Source: Microbacterium sp. 3J1 (GTDB lineage Bacteria; Actinomycetota; Actinomycetes; Actinomycetales; Microbacteriaceae). Taken from it: DNA of 64,000 nucleotides. How positions within the stretch are numbered: position 1 is the first letter of the stretch; each line of letters begins with the position of its first letter. Below, in pieces: positions 30,917 to 40,535 of this stretch. Below the pieces are notes generated by a model. That model saw only the letters and a list, made by a program, of their open reading frames with translations, did not search any database and was not told the DNA's origin. The stretch spans positions 1 to 64,000 of the forward strand of contig NZ_CDWI01000001.1 of assembly GCF_001049495.1 (NCBI RefSeq). Direction: 5' to 3'. The position numbers and the translations under genes are program-made.

Positions 30917-30962
30917 GGAGTCAGGTAAGGACGGTGGAGTCAGGCGGAGCGGCGGAGTCAGG
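30917..30962. repeat. Three imperfect tandem copies of GGAGTCAGG
   Basis: GGAGTCAGG starts at 30917, 30936 and 30954, a period of 18-19 bp, partly followed by CGGAGCGGC. The last copy contains the stop codon of the SseB gene. It looks like local slippage duplication that may have extended or altered the SseB tail. Confidence 0.6.
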
Positions 30963-31779
30963 CCGAGCGGCGGAGCTTGACCGTCAGAGAATCGGCGAGC
31001 ACCGCGATGCGGTCGTCCCCGGCCCATCTCTGCGCCAGCCGGGCCAGCACGGCGTCGAGCACCTCGCGCTCGAGGCCGTCGACCAGCTCGAGCACGACGA
31101 CCAGTTCGGGGCCGCGCAGACGGGCATCCGGATCCCCGGCGGCGACGGCCACGTCGATGACGGCGAGCTCGTGGGCGACGCTCTCCTGCAGCGCGCGGAA
31201 GACCTCCGGCGACACGAAGCTCGGCTCCCACGGCTGCCCCTGCGCGATGGCCCACACGGCGGGGCGGCGGAGCACGAACTCCGTCTCGGAGGTCGGGTCG
31301 AGGACGATCAGGTCGGTGTCTTCGGCGGACGCCGCGAGGGCGGCCCGTGTGGCCTCGACAGGAATCGGACGGGCAGTGGCGTCCCATCGCCGCATCGCCT
31401 CGACCGACGAGAAGACCGGCTGCACGCGGCGCCCGTCGGGAGCCGCCACCGTGACGATGGAGAGCTCCTGCGTCTTGTCGACCGCGAGACCGCTGGGCGC
31501 CACGCCCTCTTCGCCCTTCTCCGCGATGAGCGGGATCAGCACCCGCGCCGTCCGGAACGCGTCGACCACCTCGACCTGCGATCCGTCGCCCGCGCGGAAC
31601 CTCAGCAGGGCGGCGAGCAGCGCGGGGTCGGCGGATCCGTCGTCCGCGGCGTGCGCGTTCGGCTCGAAGCTGCGTCCCTCCCACGGGACGCCCGCGGAAT
31701 CGCCGGCCCCGTGAGCGCCGTCGTGCGCGTCACGACCATGAGGGCCGTGGTCGCAGACGCCGTCAGTCTCCTGCGACAT
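30958..31779 (-). CDS. SseB family protein
   Basis: A 273-residue protein. SseB-type segments are [43 protein letters not shown] and [28 protein letters not shown]. The N terminus is His/Asp rich ([15 protein letters not shown]) and could bind metal. SseB homologues commonly follow priA in actinobacterial his clusters. The function outside enterobacterial virulence is unknown. The ATG at 31779 overlaps the priA 3' end by 17 nt, so they are co-transcribed. Confidence 0.82.
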   Translation of the reverse strand: MSQETDGVCDHGPHGRDAHDGAHGAGDSAGVPWEGRSFEPNAHAADDGSADPALLAALLRFRAGDGSQVEVVDAFRTARVLIPLIAEKGEEGVAPSGLAVDKTQELSIVTVAAPDGRRVQPVFSSVEAMRRWDATARPIPVEATRAALAASAEDTDLIVLDPTSETEFVLRRPAVWAIAQGQPWEPSFVSPEVFRALQESVAHELAVIDVAVAAGDPDARLRGPELVVVLELVDGLEREVLDAVLARLAQRWAGDDRIAVLADSLTVKLRRSA

Positions 31780-32509
31780 CCAGCGCCTCAGCGAGGGTGA
31801 ACGCACCGGCGTACAGAGCCTTGCCGACGATGGCACCCTCGACGCCGAGCGGCACGAGTTCGCGCAGAGCGGCGATGTCATCGAGGTTCGAGATGCCGCC
31901 CGAGGCGACGACCGGCTTCGGCGTGCGCGAGGTCACTTCGCGCAGGAGCTCGAGGTTCGGGCCCTTCAGCGTGCCGTCCTTGGTGACGTCGGTGACGACG
32001 TAGCGGCTGCACCCGGCGTCCTCGAGGCGCTCGAGCACCTCCCAGAGGTCCCCGCCCTCCTTCGTCCAGCCGCGGGCGGCGAGCGTCGTGCCGCGGACGT
32101 CGAGCCCGACCGCGATCGCCTCGCCGTACCGGCCGATCACGTCGGCGGCCCATTCGGGGTTCTCGAGTGCGGCGGTGCCGAGGTTGATGCGGCTCGCGCC
32201 GCTCTCGAGGGCCGCCTCGAGCGTCGCGTCGTCGCGGATGCCGCCGGACAGCTCGACGCTGACGTTCTTGAACTGCTTGATGACCTTGCGCAGGATCGGC
32301 GCGTTGCTGCCGCGGCCGAAGGCGGCGTCGAGGTCGACGAGGTGGATCCACTGGGCGCCCTGTGCGACCCACTCCCCCGCGGCGTCCAGCGGGTCGCCGT
32401 AGCTGGTCTCGGTGCCGGCCTCTCCCTGGGTGAGACGGACCGCCTTGCCGCCCGCCACATCGACGGCGGGGAGCAGAGTGAGAGAGGGGGACTGCGCGAA
32501 GTCGTTCAT
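31763..32509 (-). CDS. priA: Phosphoribosyl isomerase A (HisA/TrpF bifunctional)
   Basis: A 248-residue TIM barrel that isomerises ProFAR in histidine synthesis and, in actinobacteria, also PRA in tryptophan synthesis. The catalytic Asp pair lies in [15 protein letters not shown] and [29 protein letters not shown] and [12 protein letters not shown] form phosphate-binding loops. GAGGAC precedes the ATG. It is cut off from hisH by a gene on the opposite strand, so it needs its own promoter (TAATGT at 32563-32558). Confidence 0.93.
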   Translation of the reverse strand: MNDFAQSPSLTLLPAVDVAGGKAVRLTQGEAGTETSYGDPLDAAGEWVAQGAQWIHLVDLDAAFGRGSNAPILRKVIKQFKNVSVELSGGIRDDATLEAALESGASRINLGTAALENPEWAADVIGRYGEAIAVGLDVRGTTLAARGWTKEGGDLWEVLERLEDAGCSRYVVTDVTKDGTLKGPNLELLREVTSRTPKPVVASGGISNLDDIAALRELVPLGVEGAIVGKALYAGAFTLAEALDVAGD

Positions 32510-32533
32510 GACGTCCTCAGATGAGATGGGAGC

Positions 32534-32563
32534 GCCGATTCATCGGCACGAGACTCGACATTA
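32534..32563 (-). promoter_or_regulatory. priA promoter and leader palindrome
   Basis: On the minus strand, -10 box TAATGT (32563-32558) is followed by the palindrome GCCGAT-TC-ATCGGC (32534-32547) in the roughly 45 nt leader. The palindrome may be an operator or a small leader stem. Confidence 0.4.
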
Positions 32564-32621
32564 GCCCGCGCGTCCTCCCGCCTCAAACTGATGGCCGCCC
32601 TGATCGACGGGCGCCACGCGG

Positions 32622-32627
32622 TAGCCT
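32622..32627 (+). promoter_or_regulatory. -10 box TAGCCT of the ParA-like gene
   Basis: TAGCCT on the plus strand gives a leader of about 30 nt that carries the GAGGAG ribosome binding site. It is divergent from the priA promoter 60 bp away. Confidence 0.45.
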
Positions 32628-32662
32628 CGAACACACGTATTCGGTTCGTGAGGAGATGGTCG

Positions 32663-34225
32663 ATGATGCGCGATGCGGAACCACGAGGAGGCGGACCCCT
32701 GCGACGGGGGAACCCGACCCCCGCCGAGGGTCCGGACGCCCCCGCGACCGACGACCGGGGGCAGTCCGCTTCGAACACCCCTCCCCGCGCACCGGAACCC
32801 GGCCCGGATCCCGTCATCCCGCCGCCACCGAGCGTGCCGATGACCCGGGCCGCTGCAGCCGCTGCAGCGTCGACGGCCGCACCCCGCCCGATCATCCCCG
32901 CTCCGCCCACGGTGTCGAGCGTCCCCACCGACGGCACGCCGCAGCGCGATGAGCCGGGAGCGACGACAGCACACGTACCGGCTGTTCCCACGGCCCCCGC
33001 CGTTCCCACGGCGCCGACTGCGCCCACGGTCCCGCCATCCGCCCCGGCAGCGTCGGTCCCGCAGGGCCCCGCCTCCCCGCCCACCGCGGCGCCGTCTCCC
33101 ACCGCGCCGGTCGTCCCGGTCTCTCCCGCACCGGTCCCTCCGACCTCTGCACCCCCCGCCGTACCGACCGCCGGCTCCGCAGCAGCCGAAGGCCGAACGA
33201 CGCCGGGCACAGTCACGACGGACGGGACCGCGTCATCAACATCCCTTCCTCCTCTGCCGCAGCCGGAGGCGTCGCCGTCGGACGGCCGTCGTGAGCGCGC
33301 GGAGGGCGCCGAGCGCCGATCCTTCCTGCAGCAGGAGCCTCGGGAGCAGCCCGCTCGCCAGGGCGGGAGAGGTCTCCTCAACCGCGTCGGATTCTCGCTC
33401 GGCCCCAATGCCAGGGAACGGGCGGTGCGAGACGACGAGCACGCCGTCAGCCGGCACTGGCCGGGTCCCCGCACGGTCGCCGTCGTCAACGGCAAGGGCG
33501 GAGCGGGGAAGACCCCGGCGACGGTGCTCCTCTCGGCGGTCTTCGCGCAGTACGGAGGCGCGGGCGTCCTCGCGTGGGACAACAATCAGACCCGCGGCAC
33601 CCTCGGCTGGCGCACCGAGACCGGCGCGCACGACCGCACGCTTCTCGAGCTGCTCCCGCAGACTCAGCGGCTGCTCGGCGCCCACGGCCAGTCCGCGGAC
33701 CTCGCGCACTTCGTCCACCACCAGCCTCAGGAGAAGTACGACGTGCTGCGATCGAAGCCGATCCGGCTCGCGCACGAGAACCGTCTGAGCCCCGGCGACG
33801 TCGATGCGATCCATGCGGTCGCGGCGAAGTTCTACCGTCTGATCATCATCGATTCCGGGAACGATGAATCCGACCCGATGTGGCTCCGGATGATCGATCT
33901 CGCCGATCAGATCGTCGTCGCGACGACCACGAGGGACGACCACGCCGAGGCCGGAGCGCTCCTCCTCGAGGCTCTCGAGGATCGGGACGAACGGTCGGCG
34001 CGCCTCGCGCGTGAGTCGGTCGTCGTCGTCAGCCAGGCCGACCCGAAGGCGACCGCCGCCGACGTCGCGGACGTCGTCTCCGGGTACGAATCGCTCGCTC
34101 GCGAAGTGGTCCGCATCCCGTTCGACCGGGAGATGGTCGACGGTCACCTGCGTCTGGGTGCGCTCGCCTCTTCGTCTCAGCGTGCATGGCTCTCGGCGGC
34201 CGCAGCCGTCGCCCGGGGCTTCTGA
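32663..34225 (+). CDS. Proline-rich ParA/MinD-like ATPase
   Basis: A 520-residue protein. Residues 1-220 are extremely Pro/Ala/Thr rich and probably disordered. A basic linker (about 225-265) follows, then a deviant Walker A ATPase domain: VVNGKGGAGKTPATVLL near 273-290, VLAWDNNQTRGTLGW, LIIIDSGNDESDPMW and VVVVSQADPKA. The architecture resembles actinobacterial MinD-like proteins with long Pro-rich heads, such as ESX-associated EspI, and also TadZ-type ATPases. No ESX genes are here, and the tad operon 15 kb away lacks a TadZ. The start at 32663 has GAGGAG 7 nt upstream. The gene faces against the his genes on both sides. Confidence 0.8.
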   Translation: MMRDAEPRGGGPLRRGNPTPAEGPDAPATDDRGQSASNTPPRAPEPGPDPVIPPPPSVPMTRAAAAAAASTAAPRPIIPAPPTVSSVPTDGTPQRDEPGATTAHVPAVPTAPAVPTAPTAPTVPPSAPAASVPQGPASPPTAAPSPTAPVVPVSPAPVPPTSAPPAVPTAGSAAAEGRTTPGTVTTDGTASSTSLPPLPQPEASPSDGRRERAEGAERRSFLQQEPREQPARQGGRGLLNRVGFSLGPNARERAVRDDEHAVSRHWPGPRTVAVVNGKGGAGKTPATVLLSAVFAQYGGAGVLAWDNNQTRGTLGWRTETGAHDRTLLELLPQTQRLLGAHGQSADLAHFVHHQPQEKYDVLRSKPIRLAHENRLSPGDVDAIHAVAAKFYRLIIIDSGNDESDPMWLRMIDLADQIVVATTTRDDHAEAGALLLEALEDRDERSARLARESVVVVSQADPKATAADVADVVSGYESLAREVVRIPFDREMVDGHLRLGALASSSQRAWLSAAAAVARGF

Positions 34226-34273
34226 CGGCGGTCAGCCGCGGCGTGCGACGGTTTCGCGGTCTCGTGATCGCGT

Positions 34274-34915
34274 TCAGTCGCGCAGGCTCGTCACCCAGTT
34301 GCGCAGCAGCTGGATGCCGGCCTCACCGGACTTCTCAGGGTGGAACTGCGTCGCCGAGAGCGGACCGTTCTCCACGGCCGCGAGGAACGGGTCGCCATAC
34401 GTGCTCCAGGTCAGCACGGGCTGCGGGAACGGCGGGATCACGTCGAGCTCCCACGACTGCGCCGCGTAGGAGTGCACGAAGTAGAAGCGCTCCTGCTCGA
34501 TGCCCTTGAACAGCACGGAGTCGGACCCCGGCTCGACGGTGTTCCATCCCATGTGCGGCAGCACCGATGCGTTGAGTTCCGTGACCGCGCCGGGCCACTC
34601 GCCGAGACCCGTCGAGTCGTGGCCCCGCTCGACGCCGCGCTCGAAGAGCACCTGCATCCCGACGCAGATGCCGAGCACCGGCCGTCCGCCGGCGAGTCTA
34701 CGGTCGATGATCTCGTCGCCCCCGTGCGCGGAGAGCGCATCGCGCACGGCCTGGAAGGCGCCGACGCCCGGTACGAGGAGACCGTCCGCCTCGAGCGCCT
34801 CCTTGCGATCACGGGTCAGCACGGCATCCGCACCTGCTGCCACGAGCGCTTTGACGGCCGAGTGGACGTTGCCGGACTCGTAGTCGAATACGGCGACCTT
34901 CGGTGCGCCGCTCAC
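34274..34915 (-). CDS. hisH: Imidazole glycerol phosphate synthase glutaminase subunit
   Basis: A 213-residue class I glutamine amidotransferase. The nucleophile elbow is GICVGMQ, and the catalytic His-Glu pair lies in [12 protein letters not shown]. It feeds ammonia to HisF, which is not in the window. The GTG start overlaps the hisB stop (GTGA). Confidence 0.95.
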   Translation of the reverse strand: MSGAPKVAVFDYESGNVHSAVKALVAAGADAVLTRDRKEALEADGLLVPGVGAFQAVRDALSAHGGDEIIDRRLAGGRPVLGICVGMQVLFERGVERGHDSTGLGEWPGAVTELNASVLPHMGWNTVEPGSDSVLFKGIEQERFYFVHSYAAQSWELDVIPPFPQPVLTWSTYGDPFLAAVENGPLSATQFHPEKSGEAGIQLLRNWVTSLRD

Positions 34916-35529
34916 AGCGCGCCCTTCGTGGACGGGATGCCGTCGACGAGCGGGTCGAGGGCCTTCGCCTCGCGGAAGGCGCGGGCGAATGCCTTGAACT
35001 CCGCCTCCGCGATGTGGTGCGGGTCGCGACCACCGAGCACGCGGACGTGCACCGTGAGCCCGGCGTTGAAGGTGATCGCCTCGAAGGAGTGTCGCACGAG
35101 AGAGCCCGTGAAGTGGCCCCCGATGAGGTGGTGCTCGAAGCCGGCAGGCTCGCCGGTGTGCACGAGGTACGGGCGGCCCGAGATGTCGACGACGGCCTGC
35201 GCGAGCGCCTCATCGAGCGGCACGAGTGCGTCGCCGTAGCGGGAGATGCCCGACTTGTCGCCCAGCGCCTCGCGGATCGCCTGGCCGAGCACGATGGAGA
35301 TGTCCTCGACGGTGTGGTGCGCGTCGATCTGCGTGTCGCCCGAGGCTCGCACCGTGAGGTCGGTGAGCGAGTGCTTCGCGAAGGCCGTGAGCATGTGGTC
35401 GAAGAACGGCACCGAGGTGTCGATGCGGCTTGCCCCTGTGCCGTCGAGGTTCAGCTCGAGCTCGACGGTGGACTCCGACGTGCTGCGTACTCGGGAGGCT
35501 GTGCGCGGGGGCTGGACGGTGTCGCTCAT
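34912..35529 (-). CDS. hisB: Imidazoleglycerol-phosphate dehydratase
   Basis: A 205-residue monofunctional IGPD. The two metal-binding motifs are [11 protein letters not shown] and [16 protein letters not shown]. No phosphatase domain is fused, as expected outside enterobacteria. The ATG overlaps the hisC stop by 4 nt. Confidence 0.95.
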   Translation of the reverse strand: MSDTVQPPRTASRVRSTSESTVELELNLDGTGASRIDTSVPFFDHMLTAFAKHSLTDLTVRASGDTQIDAHHTVEDISIVLGQAIREALGDKSGISRYGDALVPLDEALAQAVVDISGRPYLVHTGEPAGFEHHLIGGHFTGSLVRHSFEAITFNAGLTVHVRVLGGRDPHHIAEAEFKAFARAFREAKALDPLVDGIPSTKGAL

Positions 35530-36611
35530 GAAGCCGATCCTATCGAGGCGAGTGCGTCGAGGAACGCGGTGGTCTCCGCTTCGGTGCCTGCCGTGACGCG
35601 CAGGTGGTGAGGGATGCCGACGTCACGGATGAGCACGCCGCGATCGTACAGCTGCTGCCACACGCGCTTCGGATCAGCGACGCCGCCGAACAGCACGAAG
35701 TTCGCACCGGATTCGTGCGGCGTGTAGCCGAGCGCCTCCAGTGTCGCGGAGATCCGGTCCCGCTGCTCGATGATCTCCTGCACCATCCCGAGCATGACGT
35801 CGGCATTGCGCAGAGCGGCGATCGCGGCCGCCTGGGTGAGCGCGCTGAGGTGGTACGGAAGCCGCACGAGGCGCAGCGCGTCGATGAATGCGGGGTCGGC
35901 GGCAAGGTACCCGACGCGGGCACCCGCGAAGGCGAACGCCTTGCTCATGGTGCGAGAGACGGCGAGTCGCGGGCGCCCCTCGAGGAGGGTGAGGGCAGAC
36001 GCTGCTTCCCGCGGAGCGAACTCCTGATAGGCCTCGTCCACGATGACGATCCCGCGAGACGCCTCATAGACGGCGTCGACGACGTCGAGGTCGAGCGCGG
36101 TCCCGGTCGGGTTGTTCGGAGAGCAGAGCAGGATGACGTCGGGGTCGGCGTCTGCGACCTGCGCGGCGGCGTCCTCCGGCGTGATCGTGTAGTCGGGCTG
36201 CCGGGGTGCGCTGAGCCACCGGGCTCCCGTCCCCTGCGCGATCAGCGGATACATCGAGTAGGTCGGACTGAACCCGAAGGCCGTGCGCCCCGGGCCGCCG
36301 AACGCCTGCAGGATGTGCTGCAGGACCTCGTTCGATCCGTTGCCGGCCCAGATCTGGTCAGCCGTGAGGCCGTGCCCGAGATACTCGGCGAATCCTTCTC
36401 GCAGAGTGGTGAACTCGCGGTCCGGATACCGGTTCACGTCGCGCAGCGCGACGGCGATGTCATCGAGGATGTCGCTCGCCACGGCATCCGGGATCGGATG
36501 CGTGTTCTCGTTGACGTTCAGGGCGATGGGCAAGGGCGCCTGCGGAGCCCCGTAGGGGGTGAGTCCACGGAGGTCGTCGCGAAGCGGCAGGTCAGCGAGT
36601 GAAGCAGTCAC
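35526..36611 (-). CDS. hisC: Histidinol-phosphate aminotransferase
   Basis: A fold-type I PLP aminotransferase of 361 residues. The substrate region [31 protein letters not shown] and the PLP lysine in [16 protein letters not shown] are present. GTG at 36611 is preferred because TACCAT ends 7 nt before it; the ATG at 36620 has no ribosome binding site and would overlap the -10 box. It heads hisC-B-H. hisD, usually upstream, is absent: a LysM gene occupies that place. Confidence 0.92.
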   Translation of the reverse strand: MTASLADLPLRDDLRGLTPYGAPQAPLPIALNVNENTHPIPDAVASDILDDIAVALRDVNRYPDREFTTLREGFAEYLGHGLTADQIWAGNGSNEVLQHILQAFGGPGRTAFGFSPTYSMYPLIAQGTGARWLSAPRQPDYTITPEDAAAQVADADPDVILLCSPNNPTGTALDLDVVDAVYEASRGIVIVDEAYQEFAPREAASALTLLEGRPRLAVSRTMSKAFAFAGARVGYLAADPAFIDALRLVRLPYHLSALTQAAAIAALRNADVMLGMVQEIIEQRDRISATLEALGYTPHESGANFVLFGGVADPKRVWQQLYDRGVLIRDVGIPHHLRVTAGTEAETTAFLDALASIGSAS

Positions 36612-36618
36612 CCTTCCC

Positions 36619-36624
36619 ATGGTA
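36619..36624 (-). promoter_or_regulatory. -10 box TACCAT, leaderless promoter of hisCBH
   Basis: TACCAT on the minus strand is followed by 7 nt and GTG at 36611, the same spacing as tyrS and the MFS gene. Confidence 0.4.
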
Positions 36625-36668
36625 GGCCGCGTATCGCACCCTCTCGCCCAGTTGCCGACCGGTGCCGG

Positions 36669-37031
36669 TCACTCGGAGAACTGGGCAGGGATGGCCAGCT
36701 CCTGGCCGATCTGCAGCGCCCCGCCCTGGAGCAGGTTCAGACGCGTGATCTCGCCGATGACCTCGCGAGGGTCGGCCGTCGGCGCGACGCTCTCGGCGAT
36801 GGCCCAGAGGGTGTCACCGGGCATCACCGTCACGGTCTCGAAGCTCGCGGTGGCGACCTGCTGCCCCGAAGCCATGGCGCTGCCTCCGCTGAGAGCTGCG
36901 AGAGCGATGCCGACGGCGAGCGGCACCGCCGCCACAGCCAGCACCACGCGACGGCCGCGCGCCGTCAGACGGAGCCGCGTCGCGGGACCCGCCGTGATGA
37001 CTGCTGCGTTGCTGAAGGTGATGGTGCTCAT
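36669..37031 (-). CDS. LysM-domain membrane protein, probable SOS division inhibitor
   Basis: A 120-residue protein with a basic N terminus, one membrane segment (about 27-50) and an extracytoplasmic LysM-like domain (TVTVMPGDTLWAIAESV ... LNLLQGGALQIGQELAIP). It is divergent from lexA across a 281 bp region. This matches YneA of Bacillus, DivS of Corynebacterium and Rv2719c of Mycobacterium, all SOS-induced cell-division inhibitors beside lexA. The role is inferred from domain layout and position. Confidence 0.85.
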   Translation of the reverse strand: MSTITFSNAAVITAGPATRLRLTARGRRVVLAVAAVPLAVGIALAALSGGSAMASGQQVATASFETVTVMPGDTLWAIAESVAPTADPREVIGEITRLNLLQGGALQIGQELAIPAQFSE

Positions 37032-37197
37032 GTCGTGCTCCTCTGCATCTCCCGCTTGGGCGGTGAAGTTGGCGTAGCGTTCGCATCCGCGGCTCGGCCG
37101 GGAGCCGAGAATGCGAAGCTACGTTCCGAAGGTATCTTCGAATTCGAATATCTGTCAAGACTTCTTCGAAACCTGCTCCGCAAAAGAACCGACACGC

Positions 37198-37213
37198 TCG
37201 AACAGATATTCCC
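37198..37213. promoter_or_regulatory. Candidate LexA (SOS) box
   Basis: TCGAAC-AGAT-ATTCCC has one perfect and one half-matching arm relative to the actinobacterial consensus TCGAAC-N4-GTTCGA. It lies between the LysM gene and lexA. A nearby TTCGAATTCGAA palindrome (about 37136-37147) is a second candidate. Confidence 0.45.
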
Positions 37214-37312
37214 CATCGGCGCTCTCGTCGGATACGGTTTCGATAACGACACCCCACCACGGGCCTCCGACATTCGCACCGAGACGCCGGATCAGCACAC
37301 CTGAGGAGCACC

Positions 37313-37999
37313 ATGAGCGACATCTCCGCCCCCGAATCCGAGGCGCCGCGCACCCGTCGTCGCAAGAGCCTGAGCCCCAAGCAGATGGCGATCCTCGAGG
37401 TCATCCAGTCATCGATCAGTCGCCACGGATACCCGCCGAGCATGCGTGAGATCGGCGACGCGGTCGGGCTGAAGTCGCTCTCCAGCGTCACCCACCAGCT
37501 CGGCCAGCTCGAGCTCAGCGGCTACCTGCGCCGTGATCCCGGCAAGACCCGAGCCATGGAGGTGCTCATCGATCTGCCGGGCACGAGCACCGAGAGTCCC
37601 GCCGACGTCGCGACGCCGGTGGGAGACGCCGCCCTCGTGCCGCTCGTCGGCAGGATCGCCGCCGGCGTGCCGATCACCGCCGACCAGCAGGTCGAGGAGA
37701 TCTTCCCGCTGCCGCGCCAGCTCGTCGGCAAGGGCGATCTGTTCATGCTGAAGGTCTCGGGCGAGTCGATGATCGACGCGGCCATCTGCGACGGCGACTG
37801 GGTCGTCGTGCGCTCTCAGCACAGCGCCGAGAACGGTGAGATCGTCGCCGCGATGCTCGACGGTGAGGCGACGGTCAAGGTCCTCCGCCGCCGAGACGGC
37901 CACACCTGGCTGCTCCCGCGCAACTCGGCGTTCGAGCCCATCCTCGGCGACGAGGCCGTCGTCCTGGGCAAGATCGTCGCGGTGCTCCGCGCGGTCTGA
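37313..37999 (+). CDS. lexA: SOS repressor LexA
   Basis: A 228-residue repressor-protease. The winged HTH lies at about 20-75 ([29 protein letters not shown]). The self-cleavage site is Ala117-Gly118 in GRIAAGVP, and the catalytic dyad is Ser152 (GESM) and Lys189 (ATVKVL). GAGGAG precedes the ATG. It controls DNA-damage genes after RecA-stimulated cleavage. A hairpin terminator follows. Confidence 0.97.
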   Translation: MSDISAPESEAPRTRRRKSLSPKQMAILEVIQSSISRHGYPPSMREIGDAVGLKSLSSVTHQLGQLELSGYLRRDPGKTRAMEVLIDLPGTSTESPADVATPVGDAALVPLVGRIAAGVPITADQQVEEIFPLPRQLVGKGDLFMLKVSGESMIDAAICDGDWVVVRSQHSAENGEIVAAMLDGEATVKVLRRRDGHTWLLPRNSAFEPILGDEAVVLGKIVAVLRAV

Positions 38000-38017
38000 T
38001 CGCGCTGCAGCACACGC

Positions 38018-38050
38018 ACGAGGGCCCTTCCGATCAGGAGGGGCCCTCGT
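38018..38050 (+). terminator. Terminator after lexA
   Basis: ACGAGGGCCC (38018-38027) pairs with GGGCCCTCGT (38041-38050), and the inner TTCC/GGAG adds four pairs. It begins 18 nt after the lexA stop. Confidence 0.75.
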
Positions 38051-38107
38051 ACGTCCGTCGTCACCCCGGACTCCGCATTCCGCGTGACGCGGTGAGCGCG
38101 GTCGCCG

Positions 38108-38113
38108 TAGGCT
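38108..38113 (+). promoter_or_regulatory. -10 box TAGGCT, leaderless promoter of the S9 peptidase
   Basis: TAGGCT, then CGAACC, then ATG at 38120. There is no ribosome binding site. Confidence 0.6.
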
Positions 38114-38119
38114 CGAACC

Positions 38120-39982
38120 ATGCCCTCGCCCTACGGCACCTGGCCGTCCCCCTTCTCTCCGGCTGCTGTCGCGGCGTCGTCCCCGCGCATCGACGGCGCC
38201 GCTTTCGTCGGCGACGAGATCTGGTGGGGCGAGTCGGTCCCCGCAGATGGCGGACGCGTCACGGTGCGCAGCTCATCCGGCGCCGAAGTGCTCCCCGCTC
38301 CCTGGAGCGCCCGTTCCCGTGTGCACGAGTACGGCGGCGGCGCCTGGACGGCGGACGCGGAGGGAACCCTGTACTTCGTCGACGCGGGCGACCAGCGCGT
38401 GTACCGCGTCGCGCGTGGTGCCCGGCCGAAGCCCCTGACCCCCGCCGGCCCCGCGCACGGTGGCCTTCGCCTGCAGAGCGGCCGCCTAGTGGCCGTACGC
38501 GAGGATCTCTCCGCCTCGCCGCATCGGCGCGGCATCGTCCAGATCCCGCTCGACGGCTCGGCGGCCGAAGACCCCGGCGCGCTGCGCGTCATCGTCGAGG
38601 GAGAGGAGTTCTACGCGCATCCCGCCGTCTCTCCCGACGGATCACGCGTCGCGTGGGTGGAATGGGACGGAGAGCGGATGCCGTGGCAGAGCGCCACGCT
38701 CGCCCTCGCCGACGAGCACGGGACCACGTCTCTGGCCACACGTGCGGCTCTCCAGCCCGAGTGGCTCGCGCCCGACGAGCTCCTCTACGCCGACGACCCG
38801 TCGGGTCGGTGGGCCCTGCACCGGCAGCGACTCGACGATGCGCTGGGGCCGCTCGGCTCCCCCGATCGCCTCGACGAGGTCGACGCCGACACCGGCTACG
38901 GCCTGTGGGTGCTGGGCAACCGCTGGTATCGCCCGCTCGACGACGGTCGCGTCGTCGCCGTGCGCACCAACGGGCGGGACGAGGTCGTCGTCATCGACCC
39001 CGCAGGCAGCGCTCGCCCCCTCGAGCTCGCCGTCGACGGGCACATCAGCGTCGATGATTCATCCGGTCCCCGCGTCCTGCTCTCGGGCAGCGGCTCGACA
39101 ACGGCGCCCGGCCTGTGGTGCGTGGACATCGATTCCGGCGACGTCGTCACGATCGCCGGCGGCGCCCCCACGGACGCGTCGTGGATGCGGTCGGCGACGC
39201 CTGTGGTCGTCGACGGGCCGAAGGGACCGGTGCATGCGTTCGCGTATCCGCCCGCGAATCCGGGGGTATCCGCCCCCGAGGACGAACTCCCGCCGTACAT
39301 CGTCCTGGTGCACGGCGGACCCACGGCGCACGTCACCGGCGCCGCATCCGCTGCGATCGCGTTCTGGACGAGTCGTGGCATCGGCGTCCTCGACGTCAAC
39401 TACGGCGGCTCGACGGGATACGGCCGGGCCTATCGCGAGCGCCTCGACGGGCAATGGGGCGTGGCAGATGTCGACGACGTGACCGCCGCTGCCGTGGCGC
39501 TCTCGGAGACCGGCCTGGCGGACCCCGACCGCATCGCGATCCGAGGCAGCTCCGCCGGCGGATGGACGGTCCTGTGCGCACTGGTACGCGGCGGCACGTT
39601 CGCCGCGGGCATCAGCCGGTACGGGGTCGCCGACCTCCGCATGCTGGCCGAGCACTCGCACGACTTCGAGGCTCACTACATCGAGGGCCTCGTCGGCCCC
39701 CTCCCTGAGGCCGAGAGGCTGTACGGAGAACGCTCGCCACTGACGCACGCGGACCGCATCGACGTGCCCGTGCTCCTCATGCAGGGTGCCGACGACGGAG
39801 TCGTGCCGCCGACCCAGTCCGAGGCCATCCGCGATGCGCTCGAGGCGCGGGGCGTCGACCACGAGTACGTGCTCTACCCGGGCGAGGGACACGGGTTCCG
39901 CGCGTCAGAGACGATCGTCGACGCACTCGAGCGCGAGCTCGCGTTCCTCGGGCGGGTGTTCGGCTTCACACCCGCAGGCTGA
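38120..39982 (+). CDS. S9 family prolyl oligopeptidase-like serine peptidase
   Basis: A 620-residue cytoplasmic peptidase without a signal peptide. A beta-propeller region (about 20-370, with repeats such as SPDGSRVAWVEWD) is followed by an alpha/beta hydrolase domain. The nucleophile is Ser478 in RGSSAGGW; the acid lies in MQGADDGVVPP and the His in GEGHGFR. HGGPTAH gives the oxyanion region. It resembles acylaminoacyl-peptidase/dipeptidyl peptidase relatives that trim short peptides. It is monocistronic and ends directly against convergent smpB. Confidence 0.9.
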   Translation: MPSPYGTWPSPFSPAAVAASSPRIDGAAFVGDEIWWGESVPADGGRVTVRSSSGAEVLPAPWSARSRVHEYGGGAWTADAEGTLYFVDAGDQRVYRVARGARPKPLTPAGPAHGGLRLQSGRLVAVREDLSASPHRRGIVQIPLDGSAAEDPGALRVIVEGEEFYAHPAVSPDGSRVAWVEWDGERMPWQSATLALADEHGTTSLATRAALQPEWLAPDELLYADDPSGRWALHRQRLDDALGPLGSPDRLDEVDADTGYGLWVLGNRWYRPLDDGRVVAVRTNGRDEVVVIDPAGSARPLELAVDGHISVDDSSGPRVLLSGSGSTTAPGLWCVDIDSGDVVTIAGGAPTDASWMRSATPVVVDGPKGPVHAFAYPPANPGVSAPEDELPPYIVLVHGGPTAHVTGAASAAIAFWTSRGIGVLDVNYGGSTGYGRAYRERLDGQWGVADVDDVTAAAVALSETGLADPDRIAIRGSSAGGWTVLCALVRGGTFAAGISRYGVADLRMLAEHSHDFEAHYIEGLVGPLPEAERLYGERSPLTHADRIDVPVLLMQGADDGVVPPTQSEAIRDALEARGVDHEYVLYPGEGHGFRASETIVDALERELAFLGRVFGFTPAG

Positions 39983-40459
39983 TCACTCCCCGACGCGGTT
40001 GCGGAGGCGCATGGCGCGCTCGGCTTCGCGAGTGTCCTGCCGCTCGCGCAGAGTCTGCCGCTTGTCGTACTCCTTCTTGCCCTTCGCGAGCGCGATCTCG
40101 ACCTTGGCGCGGCCGTCGGAGAAGTAGAGCTTGAGAGGGATCAGCGTGTAGCCGCCCGCGGAGACGGCATGCTGCAGCTTCGCGATCTCCTCGCGGTGCA
40201 GCAGGAGCTTGCGGATGCGCTTCGCCGAATGATTGGTCCAGTGCCCTTGGGAGTACTCGGGGATGTGCACCGAGTCGAGGAACACCTCGTTCCCCTTGAC
40301 GAACGCGTACCCGTCGCTGAGGTTCGCGCGCCCCTGGCGCAGCGACTTCACCTCGGTGCCGGTGAGCACCATCCCCGCCTCGTACGACTTCTCGATGTTG
40401 TAGTCGTGACGTGCGCGACGATTGGTCGCGATGACCTTCTCCCCGCGTTCCCTGGGCAT
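39983..40459 (-). CDS. smpB: SsrA-binding protein
   Basis: A 158-residue OB-fold protein that brings tmRNA to stalled ribosomes. Blocks are [31 protein letters not shown]-type [13 protein letters not shown] and the basic tail [21 protein letters not shown] precedes the ATG. It is 76 nt behind ftsX in the same direction; ftsE-ftsX-smpB is the standard actinobacterial order. No ssrA gene is seen downstream. Confidence 0.97.
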   Translation of the reverse strand: MPRERGEKVIATNRRARHDYNIEKSYEAGMVLTGTEVKSLRQGRANLSDGYAFVKGNEVFLDSVHIPEYSQGHWTNHSAKRIRKLLLHREEIAKLQHAVSAGGYTLIPLKLYFSDGRAKVEIALAKGKKEYDKRQTLRERQDTREAERAMRLRNRVGE

Positions 40460-40535
40460 GATTCTCTCCTGTGTGTCGACGGGCTCCGCAACCCACGAGT
40501 CGTGAGCAGCCTGTCAGTCTATACCGGAGCCCGGG

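Noticed and set aside
30917..30962. Spaced repeats of GGAGTCAGG as a possible CRISPR array
   Set aside because: The repeats are 9 bp with 9-10 bp between, only three copies, partly coding, and no cas genes are in the window.
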